Assembly: GCF_003413745.1 (NCBI RefSeq)
Contig: NZ_QVID01000002.1
Location: forward strand, 124,001-188,000
Reading direction: 5' to 3'
DNA: 64,000 bases
Source of the DNA: Marixanthomonas ophiurae
GTDB lineage: Bacteria > Bacteroidota > Bacteroidia > Flavobacteriales > Flavobacteriaceae
The translations under genes and the position numbers were made by a program. The notes below the pieces were generated by a model, which ran no database searches, was not told the origin of the DNA, and saw only the letters and a list, made by a program, of their open reading frames with translations. Shown here one piece after another: positions 45,683-55,105 of the stretch. Positions within the stretch are counted from its first letter, which is position 1, and every line of letters starts with the position of its first letter.

Positions 45683-46567
45683 TTACGACTTATTTTTTTT
45701 AGAACGAATCATCATCTCCAGCATATCCCACATTTCATCTGGTACATCTTCTAGCAAGTTCATCTGTCCGGCACCTTTTAGCCATTCGCCTCCATCTATA
45801 ACAACTACTTCACCATTTAAATAAGCTGAAAAATCTGAAACCAAATAAGCGGCTAAGTTTGCCAATTCTTGGTGATCACCCACTCGTTTTAGAGGCACTT
45901 TTTTCGCTAAATCGAATTTCTCTTTTAAATCGCCTGGCAACAAACGGTCCCAAGCACCTTTTGTAGGGAACGGTCCTGGAGCAATAGCATTGAATCGGAT
46001 GCCGTATTTGGCCCATTCAACTGCTAAAGATCGGGTTAAAGCCAAAACGCCGGCTTTTGCTGTGGCACTTGGCACTACGTAAGCTGAACCTGTAAAGGCA
46101 TAGGTTGTTACAATATTTAAGACAGTTTTATTCTCTTCTTTTTTGTCTATCCAATGTTTTCCGAAGGCTAGTGTGCAGTTTTTTGTTCCTTTTAAAACAA
46201 TGTCTATAATTGTATCGAAAGCATTTGCCGAAAGGCGTTCGGTAGGGGAAATGAAGTTTCCTGCAGCATTGTTTAATAACACGTCAACAGTTCCAAATTC
46301 TTTAACCGAAGCTTGTACCATGGCTTCAACTTCGTCATAATTACGAACATCACATTGTACAGGTAAAACAGTACCGCCCGTCTGTTCTTCTAGTTCTTTT
46401 TTAACGGTTTCTAGTTTCTTAATATTTCTAGAAGTGATTACCACATTGGCACCTAATTCTAGAAAGTAGGTAGTCATTGATTTTCCTAATCCGCTACCAC
46501 CACCGGTAACGACTATTGTTTTTCCTTTAAGTGCATCGTCACGAAGCATTTTTGCTGAAGTATCCAT
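45683..46567 (-). CDS. SDR oxidoreductase of the 2,4-dienoyl-CoA reductase type
   Basis: This 294-residue NADPH-binding short-chain dehydrogenase has the cofactor loop VTGGGSGLGKSM and NNAAGNFISPTERLS. The usual YxxxK is absent; instead the region reads VPSATAKAGVLALTRSLAVEWAKYGIRFNAIAPGPFPTKGAW. That is the pattern of 2,4-dienoyl-CoA reductases (DECR), where another Tyr does the work. This suggests a role in beta-oxidation of unsaturated fatty acids. It is transcribed alone and separated by 73 bases from the GNAT gene. Confidence 0.82.
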   Translation of the reverse strand: MDTSAKMLRDDALKGKTIVVTGGGSGLGKSMTTYFLELGANVVITSRNIKKLETVKKELEEQTGGTVLPVQCDVRNYDEVEAMVQASVKEFGTVDVLLNNAAGNFISPTERLSANAFDTIIDIVLKGTKNCTLAFGKHWIDKKEENKTVLNIVTTYAFTGSAYVVPSATAKAGVLALTRSLAVEWAKYGIRFNAIAPGPFPTKGAWDRLLPGDLKEKFDLAKKVPLKRVGDHQELANLAAYLVSDFSAYLNGEVVVIDGGEWLKGAGQMNLLEDVPDEMWDMLEMMIRSKKNKS

Positions 46568-46640
46568 AGCTTTTGTTTTTTTGTTATTGTAAAAATAGGG
46601 AATCGCTTTTAATTAGTATGCGTGCATAGTAAAATAATTA

Positions 46641-47171
46641 TTAGCTATTTTTGTAAGCCACGCAATACTCAAACCGATCATCCCCAATTAATTTTGGATG
46701 CTGAAAATCACCTGCATAATTCATCCCAATTTTCTGCATTACTTTTTGTGATGGGATATTTTTATCTGGGGTAAAAGCATACACTTTTTTTAGGTTGAAT
46801 TTTGGCAAAGCAGCTTCCAAACATGCTTTAGCAGCTTCGGTTGCGTAGCCTTTTCCCCAAGCGCTGCGTTTTAAGCGCCAACCCATATCTACACAAGGTG
46901 TAAATGTACTTTCCCAGATTTGATTCATAAACCCAGTAAAGCCGATAAATTCTGAAGTTTCTAATATATCAACAGCAAAATAGCAGTAGCCGTGTAGAAT
47001 GAAATGCTCTTGTAATTTTTGAATAAATTCACGAGACTCTTCTTCTGAAAGTAAGCTAGGAAAATATTGCATCACTTCTGGATCTTTACCCATTTCTATA
47101 AATGGATCAATATCTGAAGCTTTCCAATTTCGTAAACCTAATCGCTCTGTTTTCAGGATATAGTCATTCAT
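46641..47171 (-). CDS. GNAT-family N-acetyltransferase (RimJ/RimL type)
   Basis: This is a 176-residue acetyltransferase of the RimJ/RimL-like group (Acetyltransf_3), with [32 protein letters not shown] and the acetyl-CoA pyrophosphate loop [23 protein letters not shown]. The conserved [10 protein letters not shown] end is also present. The substrate is unknown. Its start overlaps the mutase large-subunit stop by 4 bases (ATGA), so it is the last gene of the tightly packed udk operon. Confidence 0.9.
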   Translation of the reverse strand: MNDYILKTERLGLRNWKASDIDPFIEMGKDPEVMQYFPSLLSEEESREFIQKLQEHFILHGYCYFAVDILETSEFIGFTGFMNQIWESTFTPCVDMGWRLKRSAWGKGYATEAAKACLEAALPKFNLKKVYAFTPDKNIPSQKVMQKIGMNYAGDFQHPKLIGDDRFEYCVAYKNS

Positions 47172-49312
47172 TCTTCTGAAAATGCATCAATTAAAATTTG
47201 AAGTATTTCAATAGCAGCATCGCTAATTTTAGTTCCTGGACCATACACAGCAGTAGCTCCAGCGTCAAACAAATATTGATAGTCTTGTGAAGGAATTACG
47301 CCTCCCACAATGACCATAATATCTTCGCGATCGTGTTTTTTTAACTCCTCAATAACTTGCGGAACCAAGGTTTTATGTCCTGCCGCCAGTGAGGAAACCC
47401 CTAAAATATGTACATCATTCTCAACCGCTTGCTTAGCAGCTTCGGCAGGAGTTTGAAATAAGGGGCCAATATCTACATCAAAGCCAACATCGGCATAACC
47501 AGTAGAAACTACTTTCGCACCGCGATCGTGACCGTCTTGTCCCATTTTTGCAATCATTATACGAGGACGACGACCTTCTATTTCGGCAAAATTATCTGCT
47601 AATTCCCTTGCTTTAGCGAATGATGGGTCTTTCTTCATTTCTTTACTATACACGCCGCTAAATGATTTTATTTGTGCTTTATACCTTCCAAATACTTCTT
47701 CTAATGCATCTGAAATTTCACCTAGTGTAGCACGTTCCCGAGCTGCATCTACGGCTAAAGCTAATAAATTTCCGTCACCTGTTTTAGCACATTTACTTAA
47801 TTTTTGTAATGTTTCTTTTACTTTATTAGTGTCTCGTTCTTTTTTAATACGCTCTAAACGTTCTACTTGAGAGGTGCGGACCTTTTGGTTGTCCACATCT
47901 AAAATTTGAAGTGGATCTTCTTTTTCAAGTCGGTATTTATTAGTGCCAACGATAATATCTTGACCACTGTCAATTCGCGCTTGTTTTCTTGCAGAAGCTT
48001 CTTCAATACGAAGTTTCGGAATCCCTTTTTCAATCGCTTTTGTCATCCCGCCTAATTCTTCCACTTCCTCAATAAGAGCCCAAGCACTTTTTGCGATGTC
48101 GTCGGTCAATTTTTCAACGTAGTAACTGCCTGCCCAAGGATCGACAGTTTTAGTGATTTCAGTTTCTTCTTGAAGGTAAATTTGTGTGTTTCGTGCAATT
48201 CTTGCTGAAAAGTCGGTTGGTAATGCAATGGCTTCATCCAAAGCATTGGTGTGTAAGGATTGCGTTCCACCAAAAGCAGCAGCCGAAGCTTCAATACACG
48301 TTCTAGCAACATTGTTAAACGGATCTTGCTCAGTTAAACTCCAACCACTGGTTTGACAATGCGTACGAAGCGATAGTGATTTTGGATTTTTAGGATTGAA
48401 TCGTTTTACCAGTTTTGCCCATAGCATTCGAGCAGCTCGCATTTTGGCAATTTCCATAAAATGGTTCATTCCGATTGCCCAGAAAAAAGATAGGCGAGGG
48501 GCAAATGTGTCAATGTCCATCCCGGCATCGATACCGGTGCGAATGTAATCTAATCCATCTGCTAGTGTATATGCTAGTTCAATATCGCAAGTGGCGCCTG
48601 CTTCTTGCATATGGTAGCCCGAAATGGAAATAGAGTTAAAACGCGGCATATTTTTGGACGTGAATTCAAAAATATCACTGATAATTTTCATAGAAGGCGT
48701 AGGCGGATAGATGTAGGTATTTCGCACCATAAATTCCTTTAAAATATCATTCTGAATGGTTCCAGCCAAAGCTTCGGGTGAAACGCCTTGTTCTTCGGCA
48801 GCGACAATGTAAAACGCCATAATGGGCAAAACGGCACCGTTCATGGTCATGGAAACACTCATCTTATCCAATGGAATTTGGTCGAAAAGAATTTTCATAT
48901 CTTCAACCGAATCAATCGCAACTCCTGCTTTTCCTACGTCACCAAAAACACGTTCATGGTCACTATCATAGCCACGGTGCGTTGCTAAATCAAATGCTAC
49001 CGAAAGCCCTTTTTGTCCAGCAGCTAAATTTCTACGGTAAAAAGCATTGCTTTCTTCCGCAGTGGAAAAACCAGCATATTGGCGGATAGTCCAAGGTCTG
49101 CGAACGTACATAGTAGAGTAGGGACCTCGCAGATATGGTGAAATACCAGCTGCAAACTCTAAATGATTTAAATTCTTTAAATCTTCAGCCGAATACCGAT
49201 TTTTCACGTCAATCTTTTCAGCAGTGGTATACGTTTTATTCGCTACGCTTGGTTTCGGAGTTTTACCTTCCGTTTTGTTTAAGCTAATATGTTGAATATC
49301 TTTTCTACTCAT
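47168..49312 (-). CDS. Methylmalonyl-CoA mutase, large (catalytic) subunit
   Basis: This 714-residue adenosylcobalamin enzyme interconverts methylmalonyl-CoA and succinyl-CoA. The TIM-barrel catalytic domain shows [28 protein letters not shown] and [19 protein letters not shown]. Its C-terminal cobalamin domain has the DxHxxG motif in [15 protein letters not shown] (about residue 600), together with [10 protein letters not shown] and [11 protein letters not shown]. The length matches the Propionibacterium MutB subunit (728). The start overlaps the end of the 61-aa membrane-protein gene by 8 bases. Confidence 0.96.
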   Translation of the reverse strand: MSRKDIQHISLNKTEGKTPKPSVANKTYTTAEKIDVKNRYSAEDLKNLNHLEFAAGISPYLRGPYSTMYVRRPWTIRQYAGFSTAEESNAFYRRNLAAGQKGLSVAFDLATHRGYDSDHERVFGDVGKAGVAIDSVEDMKILFDQIPLDKMSVSMTMNGAVLPIMAFYIVAAEEQGVSPEALAGTIQNDILKEFMVRNTYIYPPTPSMKIISDIFEFTSKNMPRFNSISISGYHMQEAGATCDIELAYTLADGLDYIRTGIDAGMDIDTFAPRLSFFWAIGMNHFMEIAKMRAARMLWAKLVKRFNPKNPKSLSLRTHCQTSGWSLTEQDPFNNVARTCIEASAAAFGGTQSLHTNALDEAIALPTDFSARIARNTQIYLQEETEITKTVDPWAGSYYVEKLTDDIAKSAWALIEEVEELGGMTKAIEKGIPKLRIEEASARKQARIDSGQDIIVGTNKYRLEKEDPLQILDVDNQKVRTSQVERLERIKKERDTNKVKETLQKLSKCAKTGDGNLLALAVDAARERATLGEISDALEEVFGRYKAQIKSFSGVYSKEMKKDPSFAKARELADNFAEIEGRRPRIMIAKMGQDGHDRGAKVVSTGYADVGFDVDIGPLFQTPAEAAKQAVENDVHILGVSSLAAGHKTLVPQVIEELKKHDREDIMVIVGGVIPSQDYQYLFDAGATAVYGPGTKISDAAIEILQILIDAFSEE

Positions 49313-49490
49313 AACTATTAAAACTTCTAAATCCTAAATACACCGCAAATGCTACAAACATTATGGCGGCAACAATCATTATAACTCTATAATATTTCGA
49401 CTTGCTTAACGTCTCCCTTTTTAAAAATAAAGCAAGACCTAAAATGGCAAATCCGATTCCTAAAATCATTTCTAAAGCCTCTCTACTCAT
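49305..49490 (-). CDS. Small two-helix membrane protein between the mutase subunits
   Basis: This 61-residue protein is not recognised as a named family. It has two hydrophobic segments (about 8-23, [15 protein letters not shown], and 34-52, [19 protein letters not shown]) separated by a charged turn with KRETLSKSK. It overlaps the small subunit start by one base and the large subunit by 8 bases. This packing indicates a real, translationally coupled gene. It could be an assembly or membrane-tethering factor, but nothing in the sequence proves that. Confidence 0.75.
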   Translation of the reverse strand: MSREALEMILGIGFAILGLALFLKRETLSKSKYYRVIMIVAAIMFVAFAVYLGFRSFNSYE

Positions 49491-50854
49491 TACTCTTTTT
49501 TTAAGCGTTCCTGTTCCGTTTGCTCTGACAATCTTCTTTCTATGATTGGTTCAATTATTGTTTTTCTTGGCTTTGTTTTTACAAAAGGATATAAATCTAA
49601 ATCATCTTTCATACGGTCTTCAGGATTGGTATGATAATTTGTACCTAATAATTTTACGTTTCCATCGTTGTAAAGCTGTTGTTCTTTTTCGGCACTTTCT
49701 TTAATTTTTTGCTGAACTTTCCCTTCTTTCAACTGTTGGAGAAATCCGCCGCCTTTTTCAATGGTTTTAAATAACTCTAACGCTTTTTCGGCTAATTCAT
49801 CGGTTAAACTTTCTATATAGTAAGTTCCATCGGCTGCGTTACTAACTGTATCGAAATAGCTTTCTTCTTTTAACACCAATAATTGATTACGACTTATGCG
49901 TTCACCAAATTCATTGCTTTTATGGAATAATGCATCGTACGGTAAATTACAAATAGTATTTGCCCCACCCAATACAGCACTCATGCACTCGGTAGTGGTT
50001 CGTAACATATTTACGTTATAATCATACAACGTTTTATTTCGTTTTGAAGGTGTAGCTATAATATGGCAGGTTTCAGAAATGTTATATTCTGAAGCTAATG
50101 CAGCGTATAATTTACGAAGCGCCCTGATCTTTGCGATTTCAAAAAAGTAGTTGGAACCCACGCCAACTTTAAAAGTAATTGGTGTTTTTAATTTTTCTGA
50201 AGAAAAATGATTCAAGTATTCATTAACGTGTGCAAGAGCATACGCTAATTGCTGTACGATGGTCGCTCCCGAATTTTGATAGCCAGTTGTATCAATACTT
50301 ATAATTGCTTCGGAAGGGTTTTTATAAACAATTTTGTCTATAATTTTATGGTCCTCTTTTAAATTATGAAACCAATTTCCGGAGTGAGTAAGGTTCCCAA
50401 TTAAATCAATATTATAGTAAACTGTGGCATTTTTTTCAGAAAAGAGCTGTTTCAATTTACCTAAAAATTCTTCTGAAAGAAATGTTAGGTAGAAATAGAT
50501 AGGAGTTTCTTCAAAAGGAAAGTTATTGAATACTTTATAAATATCAAATTCACTTTCTGCTGAAAAAATAATCGCTTCCGCACCTCTTTTAATGGCATCG
50601 ATTGCTAAATTATTGGCAATAGCTTCGTCATCGATAAAAATGTGCTGTGCAATATTCCAGGTAGTAGGTTGCCCAGGAATAGGAGTAAAGGCTTCTTCAA
50701 AATCATCAGGATGGTAAAAAGGTTTTACATGAATACCTTCACGACTTTGCCAAATGAGCGTTTCATTGTAATCGGCTCCTTTTAAATCGGCGTGTATTTT
50801 TTGTTTCCACTCTTTGGCGGAAACAGAATCAAAATCTTTAAATAAATCACTCAT
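49490..50854 (-). CDS. Methylmalonyl-CoA mutase, small subunit
   Basis: This is a 454-residue mutase-domain protein without a cobalamin-binding domain. The barrel region includes YNETLIWQSREGIHVKPFYH and ITFKVGVGSNYFFEIAKIRALRKLYAALA, and TTTECMSAVLGGANTICNLPYD near residue 300. The DxHxxG motif is absent, as expected for the structural small subunit. It is shorter than Propionibacterium MutA (638), which keeps a degenerate C-terminal domain. It forms a heterodimer with the large subunit two genes downstream. Confidence 0.93.
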   Translation of the reverse strand: MSDLFKDFDSVSAKEWKQKIHADLKGADYNETLIWQSREGIHVKPFYHPDDFEEAFTPIPGQPTTWNIAQHIFIDDEAIANNLAIDAIKRGAEAIIFSAESEFDIYKVFNNFPFEETPIYFYLTFLSEEFLGKLKQLFSEKNATVYYNIDLIGNLTHSGNWFHNLKEDHKIIDKIVYKNPSEAIISIDTTGYQNSGATIVQQLAYALAHVNEYLNHFSSEKLKTPITFKVGVGSNYFFEIAKIRALRKLYAALASEYNISETCHIIATPSKRNKTLYDYNVNMLRTTTECMSAVLGGANTICNLPYDALFHKSNEFGERISRNQLLVLKEESYFDTVSNAADGTYYIESLTDELAEKALELFKTIEKGGGFLQQLKEGKVQQKIKESAEKEQQLYNDGNVKLLGTNYHTNPEDRMKDDLDLYPFVKTKPRKTIIEPIIERRLSEQTEQERLKKE

Positions 50855-51182
50855 CGTCTTCCTTGTTTTTAAGGCTGTCTTCGTGTTCTATAATATAAAT
50901 ATCTTCGTTTTCTCTTTTAAGATAGTATTTTTCGCGCGCAAACTTCTCTACTTCGTCACTATCTTTCATTTTTTCGATAAAGGCTTTGTCATGTTCTATT
51001 TCAGATTGATAAAACTCGGCGTTTTCTTGTAAACCTTCTATATCTTCATCTAGTTCTTGATGAATAAACCATGAATTGGTATCAAAAAAAACCATCCATG
51101 CCAGAAATACCAACACAATGAGCATGTATTTGTTGCTCAATATTTTGAACCATTTTTTCTGTTTTATTTTTGAAAATTTCAC
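50847..51182 (-). CDS. Septum formation initiator (DivIC/FtsB-like)
   Basis: This 111-residue bitopic division protein has a short basic cytoplasmic end (KFSKIKQKKW), one membrane helix (residues about 18-36, YMLIVLVFLAWMVFFD) and a coiled coil (about 45-80). The motif KFAREKYYLKRENEDIYII is typical of DivIC/FtsB. It probably acts with FtsL and FtsQ at the divisome. The start codon is GTG and overlaps the udk stop (GTGA). Its acidic C-terminus overlaps the next gene by 8 bases. Confidence 0.88.
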   Translation of the reverse strand: MKFSKIKQKKWFKILSNKYMLIVLVFLAWMVFFDTNSWFIHQELDEDIEGLQENAEFYQSEIEHDKAFIEKMKDSDEVEKFAREKYYLKRENEDIYIIEHEDSLKNKEDDE

Positions 51183-51799
51183 GATTCGGTTTTTGCTAAT
51201 TTTTGATTGATAATGTTGCGTATTAAATTAACAGCCACTGTGTTGTATCGATTAGTCGGTATAATAATATCAGCAAATTCTTTTGTTGGTTCAATAAACT
51301 GCTGATGCATGGGTTTCAAGGTGGTTTGATAGCGGTTTAATACTTCGTCCAAGTCTCTTCCACGTTCTGCAATATCTCGTTTTAATCTCCGTATCAAGCG
51401 TTCGTCACTATCAGCGTGAACAAATATTTTTATGTCGAACAATTCCCGAATATCGGGATGCGTCAAGATTAGAATCCCTTCAACAATAACTACTTTTCGA
51501 GGATGTGTAGTAAGCGTTTCACCAGTTCGGTTATGATCTACAAAACTATAGACTGGTTGTTCAAAACTCTTTCCTTTTTTCAGTTCTTTTAAGTGATTCA
51601 CTAACAAGTCGAAATCGATGGCTTGTGGATGGTCAAAATTAATTTTCACCCGTTCATCTAACGATAAATGAGATGTATCTTTGTAATACGAATCTTGTGA
51701 GATGATGCAAACTTCATCTGCTGGTAATTCTTCAACAATTTGTTGCACAACAGTTGTTTTACCGCTTCCGGTACCGCCGGCAATGCCAATTATAAGCAT
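51179..51799 (-). CDS. udk: Uridine kinase
   Basis: This 206-residue P-loop kinase phosphorylates uridine and cytidine in pyrimidine salvage. Walker A is GIAGGTGSGKTTV. Further motifs are ISQDSYYKDTSHL, NFDHPQAIDFD, VIVEGILIL and RLIRRLKRDIAERGRDLDEVLNRY. The length matches E. coli Udk (213). It is the first gene of a tightly overlapping minus-strand operon with divIC, the mutase subunits and GNAT. A TACTTTTG promoter box lies 17 bases upstream. Confidence 0.96.
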   Translation of the reverse strand: MLIIGIAGGTGSGKTTVVQQIVEELPADEVCIISQDSYYKDTSHLSLDERVKINFDHPQAIDFDLLVNHLKELKKGKSFEQPVYSFVDHNRTGETLTTHPRKVVIVEGILILTHPDIRELFDIKIFVHADSDERLIRRLKRDIAERGRDLDEVLNRYQTTLKPMHQQFIEPTKEFADIIIPTNRYNTVAVNLIRNIINQKLAKTES

Positions 51800-51815
51800 G
51801 TTTTTTTAGTTTTTA

Positions 51816-51823
51816 CAAAAGTA
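51816..51823 (-). promoter_or_regulatory. -7 promoter box of the udk operon
   Basis: The minus strand reads TACTTTTG, fitting TAnnTTTG, 17 bases before the udk ATG. No clear -33 element was found. Confidence 0.5.
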
Positions 51824-51876
51824 GGGATTAAAAAAGAATATAGGATATAGCAGATAGAATAAAGAAATGTCTTAAT

Positions 51877-52338
51877 CTACTTTTCAATATTTGCCACTTC
51901 TTCTTCAGTTACGGGTTCTTCTTGTGTATTCCCCCAAGAGGTCATTACGTAGTTTAAAACATCGGCAACTTCTTTGTCGCTTAATCCCATAGGTACCATT
52001 ACACCATCGTATTTTTTACCGTTAACTTCAATTTCTCCACGTTGTCCGAATTTTACGGCATGAATGCTTTCATCTCTTTTATCGCTTAACCAATTAGAGC
52101 CTGCCAACGGGGGGAATGTATTAGGAACACCTTTGCCATTTGCTAAATGACATTGCATACAGAAATCTGTGTAAATTAACGCTCCTCGTTCTTTGCTGGA
52201 TTGCTGAGGGTTTTGTTTTTGCTGGGATGATTCGGCTGTGTAATCTCCAATTTTAATAGAATCTTTTTCTTTCTTTTTTGAATCGCTACAAGCTGTTAGT
52301 AATACAAGAGTGAATAAAATTACAGCAATTTTTTGCAT
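51877..52338 (-). CDS. Cytochrome c lipoprotein
   Basis: This is a 153-residue predicted lipoprotein (lipobox VLLTACSDS, Cys17) carrying one class I cytochrome c domain. The heme-binding motif CMQCH is near residue 60, and the distal Met ligand lies in YDGVMVPMGLSDKEVADVLNYVM. The Lys/Gln-rich linker between anchor and domain suggests a flexible tether in the periplasm. It follows the PQQ-type dehydrogenase gene by 48 bases on the same strand, so it may accept electrons from that enzyme. The pairing is inferred from position. Confidence 0.9.
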   Translation of the reverse strand: MQKIAVILFTLVLLTACSDSKKKEKDSIKIGDYTAESSQQKQNPQQSSKERGALIYTDFCMQCHLANGKGVPNTFPPLAGSNWLSDKRDESIHAVKFGQRGEIEVNGKKYDGVMVPMGLSDKEVADVLNYVMTSWGNTQEEPVTEEEVANIEK

Positions 52339-52386
52339 AGTTTAAATTATAAAATATTGATTAATACTTGTTTTAATTGAAAAGAA

Positions 52387-53508
52387 TTATTGCGGAACAA
52401 CTTTGAATATTCCTTGACCTTCTACTGCGATGTAAATATAACCATCTGGACCCATTTTTACATTACGAACCCTGCCAATATCTTGGGCAATTTTTTCGCG
52501 ACCTGTTACTTTATCACCATCTAATTTTACTAATTCAACATAATTAAATTTTAAGGAACCTACTAACAAATGTCCTTTCCAGGCGGGATATTTATCTCCG
52601 GTAACAAAGTCCATCCCGCAAGGTGCTATGGAAGGTACCCAATAATATTCGGGTTGTTTCATCCCGGGTTTTGAAGTACTATCGGTAAATTTTGTGCCGC
52701 TGTAATTTATACCATATGAAACTACTGGCCAGCCGTAATTAGCTCCTTTTTCTACAATATTAATTTCGTCTCCACCTTTAGGACCGTGTTCGTGAATCCA
52801 AATTTTTCCAGTTGTAGGGTTTTTTGCCATTCCTTGCGGATTTCTATTTCCGTAGGTGAAAATTGCTTTTTTTGCACCGGTTTCATATACAAAAGGGTTG
52901 TCGTCAGGAATACTACCATCGTCATTGAGGCGGTAAATTTTACCCCCATCTCGAGTAATGTCTTGCGGATTTATATCGCGATTTCCCCGTTCGCCAATTG
53001 AAAAATATAGATAACCGTCGTTATCAAACTCAATGCGCGAACCAAAGTGTTGCCCTCTTGTAGAATTAGGACCTGCTTTATACAGTTCTTCAATATTAAT
53101 TAATGCACCATTTTCAAGTTTACATCGAATAAGCTTCGTGTTTCCACCATCACCTTCACCTTCGGTAGAAGCGTAGGTAATATAAATCCAGCCATTTTCA
53201 GCATACTTTGGGTGTAGTTCTATATCTAACAAACCGCCTTGTCCGCGATTATAAACTTCAGGAACATTCTTTATTTCTGTTTTGTTTCCATCTTTAAAGT
53301 GAATGAGCTGTCCAGCTTTTTCGGTAATTAGCATGCTACCATCGGGTAGCCACGTCATTCCCCAAGGGTTATCAAGGTTGTTTACTACTTTTTCTGTAGA
53401 ATAATTTCGGGTGTTTTGTGTTTTTAAAGCGACATCATTTTCTTTTTTACGCTGTGCACAAGAAGTAATTACAGTAAATGAAAGCAGTAGGACTAGGAGT
53501 TTTTTCAT
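52387..53508 (-). CDS. PQQ-dependent sugar dehydrogenase lipoprotein (soluble GDH/Hhip-like)
   Basis: This 373-residue predicted lipoprotein (lipobox TVITSCAQ, Cys17) has a six-bladed beta-propeller of the glucose/sorbosone dehydrogenase family. Characteristic stretches are NLDNPWGMTWLPDGSMLITEKAG, GQGGLLDIELHPKYAENGW, RGQHFGSRIEFDNDGYLYFSIGERG, NPQGMAKNPTTGKIWIHEHGPKGGDEIN and GANYGWPVVSYG. The conserved His and Arg residues match the PQQ site of the family. The true substrate sugar is unknown. A cytochrome c gene follows directly. Confidence 0.9.
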   Translation of the reverse strand: MKKLLVLLLSFTVITSCAQRKKENDVALKTQNTRNYSTEKVVNNLDNPWGMTWLPDGSMLITEKAGQLIHFKDGNKTEIKNVPEVYNRGQGGLLDIELHPKYAENGWIYITYASTEGEGDGGNTKLIRCKLENGALINIEELYKAGPNSTRGQHFGSRIEFDNDGYLYFSIGERGNRDINPQDITRDGGKIYRLNDDGSIPDDNPFVYETGAKKAIFTYGNRNPQGMAKNPTTGKIWIHEHGPKGGDEINIVEKGANYGWPVVSYGINYSGTKFTDSTSKPGMKQPEYYWVPSIAPCGMDFVTGDKYPAWKGHLLVGSLKFNYVELVKLDGDKVTGREKIAQDIGRVRNVKMGPDGYIYIAVEGQGIFKVVPQ

Positions 53509-53550
53509 AGTAGATTTCTTTCTGAAAAGATACTAAAATAGCGTGGAATG

Positions 53551-53584
53551 TAAAAGTCCCTCTAGTTAATTAACCAAAGGGACT
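53551..53584 (-). terminator. Terminator-like hairpin downstream of yebC
   Basis: A 7-bp stem (AGTCCCT with AGGGACT) encloses a further AT-rich palindrome, GTTAATTAAC. On the minus strand it is followed by TTTT. It sits between the yebC stop and the PQQ dehydrogenase gene. The short T-run makes it a modest terminator. Confidence 0.6.
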
Positions 53585-53693
53585 CTGCGGGGGGCATTAT
53601 TTTAAAAGTCTAACCATGCTAAATTGAAGGATCTCTGACTTCAATATATTTACGGAAAAAAAATAAAGTCGGTTTTATCTTACAGAATGTTTT

Positions 53694-54455
53694 TTAATCC
53701 TCCTCTAAGCTGGCTTCTAACTCATCGGTCATCTCCAAGTTATGAAACACATCTTGTACATCATCATCGTCTTCAAAAGCATCGATTAAATTAATAATCT
53801 GTTTGGCATCTTCTAACGGAAGTGTTTCTGTATTTAAGGGAATGCGCTGCAACTCGGCATTGTGGGTTTCTATTTTTAACGACTCTAACTTTTCTGACAT
53901 CCTCCCGAAGTCTGTAAAATTGGTATAGATCACAAAGAAGTCTTCCTCATTTTCAAATTTAGTCGCACCAGCTTCAATGAGTTCTAATTGTAATTCTTCT
54001 AAATCCCAGTCTAGTCCTTCTTTTTTCAACGTAAAAACACCTTTTCGATCGAATAAAAATTCCAACGAACCATTGGTGCCTAAACTTCCATCGTGTTTAG
54101 TGAAAATAGAACGAACCGATGCTACGGTACGGTTGGTATTATCGGTGGTGCATTCTACATAAAAAGCAATTCCGTGAGGGCCGTAGCCTTCAAAAGTCAT
54201 TTTTTCATAACTGTCGGCATCGGCACCCGAAGCTTTTTTAATGGCACGTTCAATGGTGTCTTTGGGCATATTCACACCTTTTGCATTTTGTATCGCGTTA
54301 CGCAAAGCGGGATTGGTTTCCGGATCACCATTTTGATTGTTTTCCTTTATTGCGACGGTAATCTCTTTAATTACGCGTGTAAATTGCTTGGCGCGCTTTT
54401 TATCTTGTGCTCCTTTTCGATGCTTAATATTTGCCCATTTACTGTGTCCTGCCAT
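53694..54455 (-). CDS. yebC: YebC/PmpR-family protein
   Basis: This 253-residue protein begins AGHSKWANIKHRKGAQDKKRAKQF, the invariant start of the family, and contains AIQNAKGVNMPKDTIERAIKKA and YEGYGPHGIAF-type sequence (FEGYGPHGIAFYVECTTDN). YebC proteins act as DNA-binding regulators, and recent work also links them to relief of ribosome stalling at proline-rich motifs. It is slightly longer than E. coli YebC (246). The C-terminus is acidic (ELEASLEED). It is divergent from the acyl-CoA carboxylase operon. Confidence 0.95.
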   Translation of the reverse strand: MAGHSKWANIKHRKGAQDKKRAKQFTRVIKEITVAIKENNQNGDPETNPALRNAIQNAKGVNMPKDTIERAIKKASGADADSYEKMTFEGYGPHGIAFYVECTTDNTNRTVASVRSIFTKHDGSLGTNGSLEFLFDRKGVFTLKKEGLDWDLEELQLELIEAGATKFENEEDFFVIYTNFTDFGRMSEKLESLKIETHNAELQRIPLNTETLPLEDAKQIINLIDAFEDDDDVQDVFHNLEMTDELEASLEED

Positions 54456-54566
54456 ATTATTTTGAAATTTTAACGCTAAAATCTACTATTTTTTATCAAA
54501 ATAGTGAAAATATAGTTTCTTAAAGTTTTCTGAAAAGATGAATTTTTCAACATGCGTTTTTTACAT

Positions 54567-54600
54567 TTTGTGGTAACCTTTTTTCAAAACCGTATCTTTG
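54567..54600 (+). promoter_or_regulatory. Promoter of the acyl-CoA carboxylase operon
   Basis: A TTTG at 54567-54570 and TATCTTTG at 54593-54600 fit the Bacteroidota -33/-7 pair with a 22-base spacer, slightly longer than the preferred 19. The first ATG is 17 bases after the -7 box. Confidence 0.6.
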
Positions 54601-54616
54601 CGGAAAATTCTTTTCT

Positions 54617-55105
54617 ATGAGTGCAACTTATAAAGCCGTGGTTAACGACTCGTTTGAGTTTTCGATGCCTAGCGATGCTATAAAAACGTTAGATAGCGTT
54701 TCTAAAACTACAAACAAAATACATTTACTTCAAAAAAATAAATCGGTCACTGCAGAAGTGATTTCCAAAGATCTTCTCAATAGAACGTATACGATTAAAG
54801 TAAACGGAAATCGATATACTGTAAAAATTGAAAACGAGCTCGATGCCCTTATTGCTGAAATGGGGCTTTCGCTGGGGAATGATTCCGTAGAAAATGAAAT
54901 TCACGCTCCGATGCCGGGATTAATTTTAGAAGTAAACGTAAAAGAAGGCGATACGGTGATTGAAGGCGATTCCCTTTGTGTGCTGGAAGCGATGAAGATG
55001 GAAAACGCGCTAGGCGCACCTAGAGATGGTGTGGTAAAAGCCGTACACATTGCCACCGGAGAAACGGTAGATAAAAATGCATTGTTAATTGAATTAGAAG
55101 ACTAA
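54617..55105 (+). CDS. Biotin carboxyl carrier protein of an acyl-CoA carboxylase
   Basis: This 162-residue protein has a C-terminal biotinyl domain: APMPGLILEVNVKEGDTV starts it near residue 95, and the biotinylation motif EAMKME is at about residue 129. The N-terminal 90 residues form a separate beta-rich domain (YTIKVNGNRYTVKIEN). It carries the carboxyl group between the biotin carboxylase and the carboxyltransferase. The next gene starts at the base after its stop codon, so all three genes form one operon. Confidence 0.93.
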   Translation: MSATYKAVVNDSFEFSMPSDAIKTLDSVSKTTNKIHLLQKNKSVTAEVISKDLLNRTYTIKVNGNRYTVKIENELDALIAEMGLSLGNDSVENEIHAPMPGLILEVNVKEGDTVIEGDSLCVLEAMKMENALGAPRDGVVKAVHIATGETVDKNALLIELED

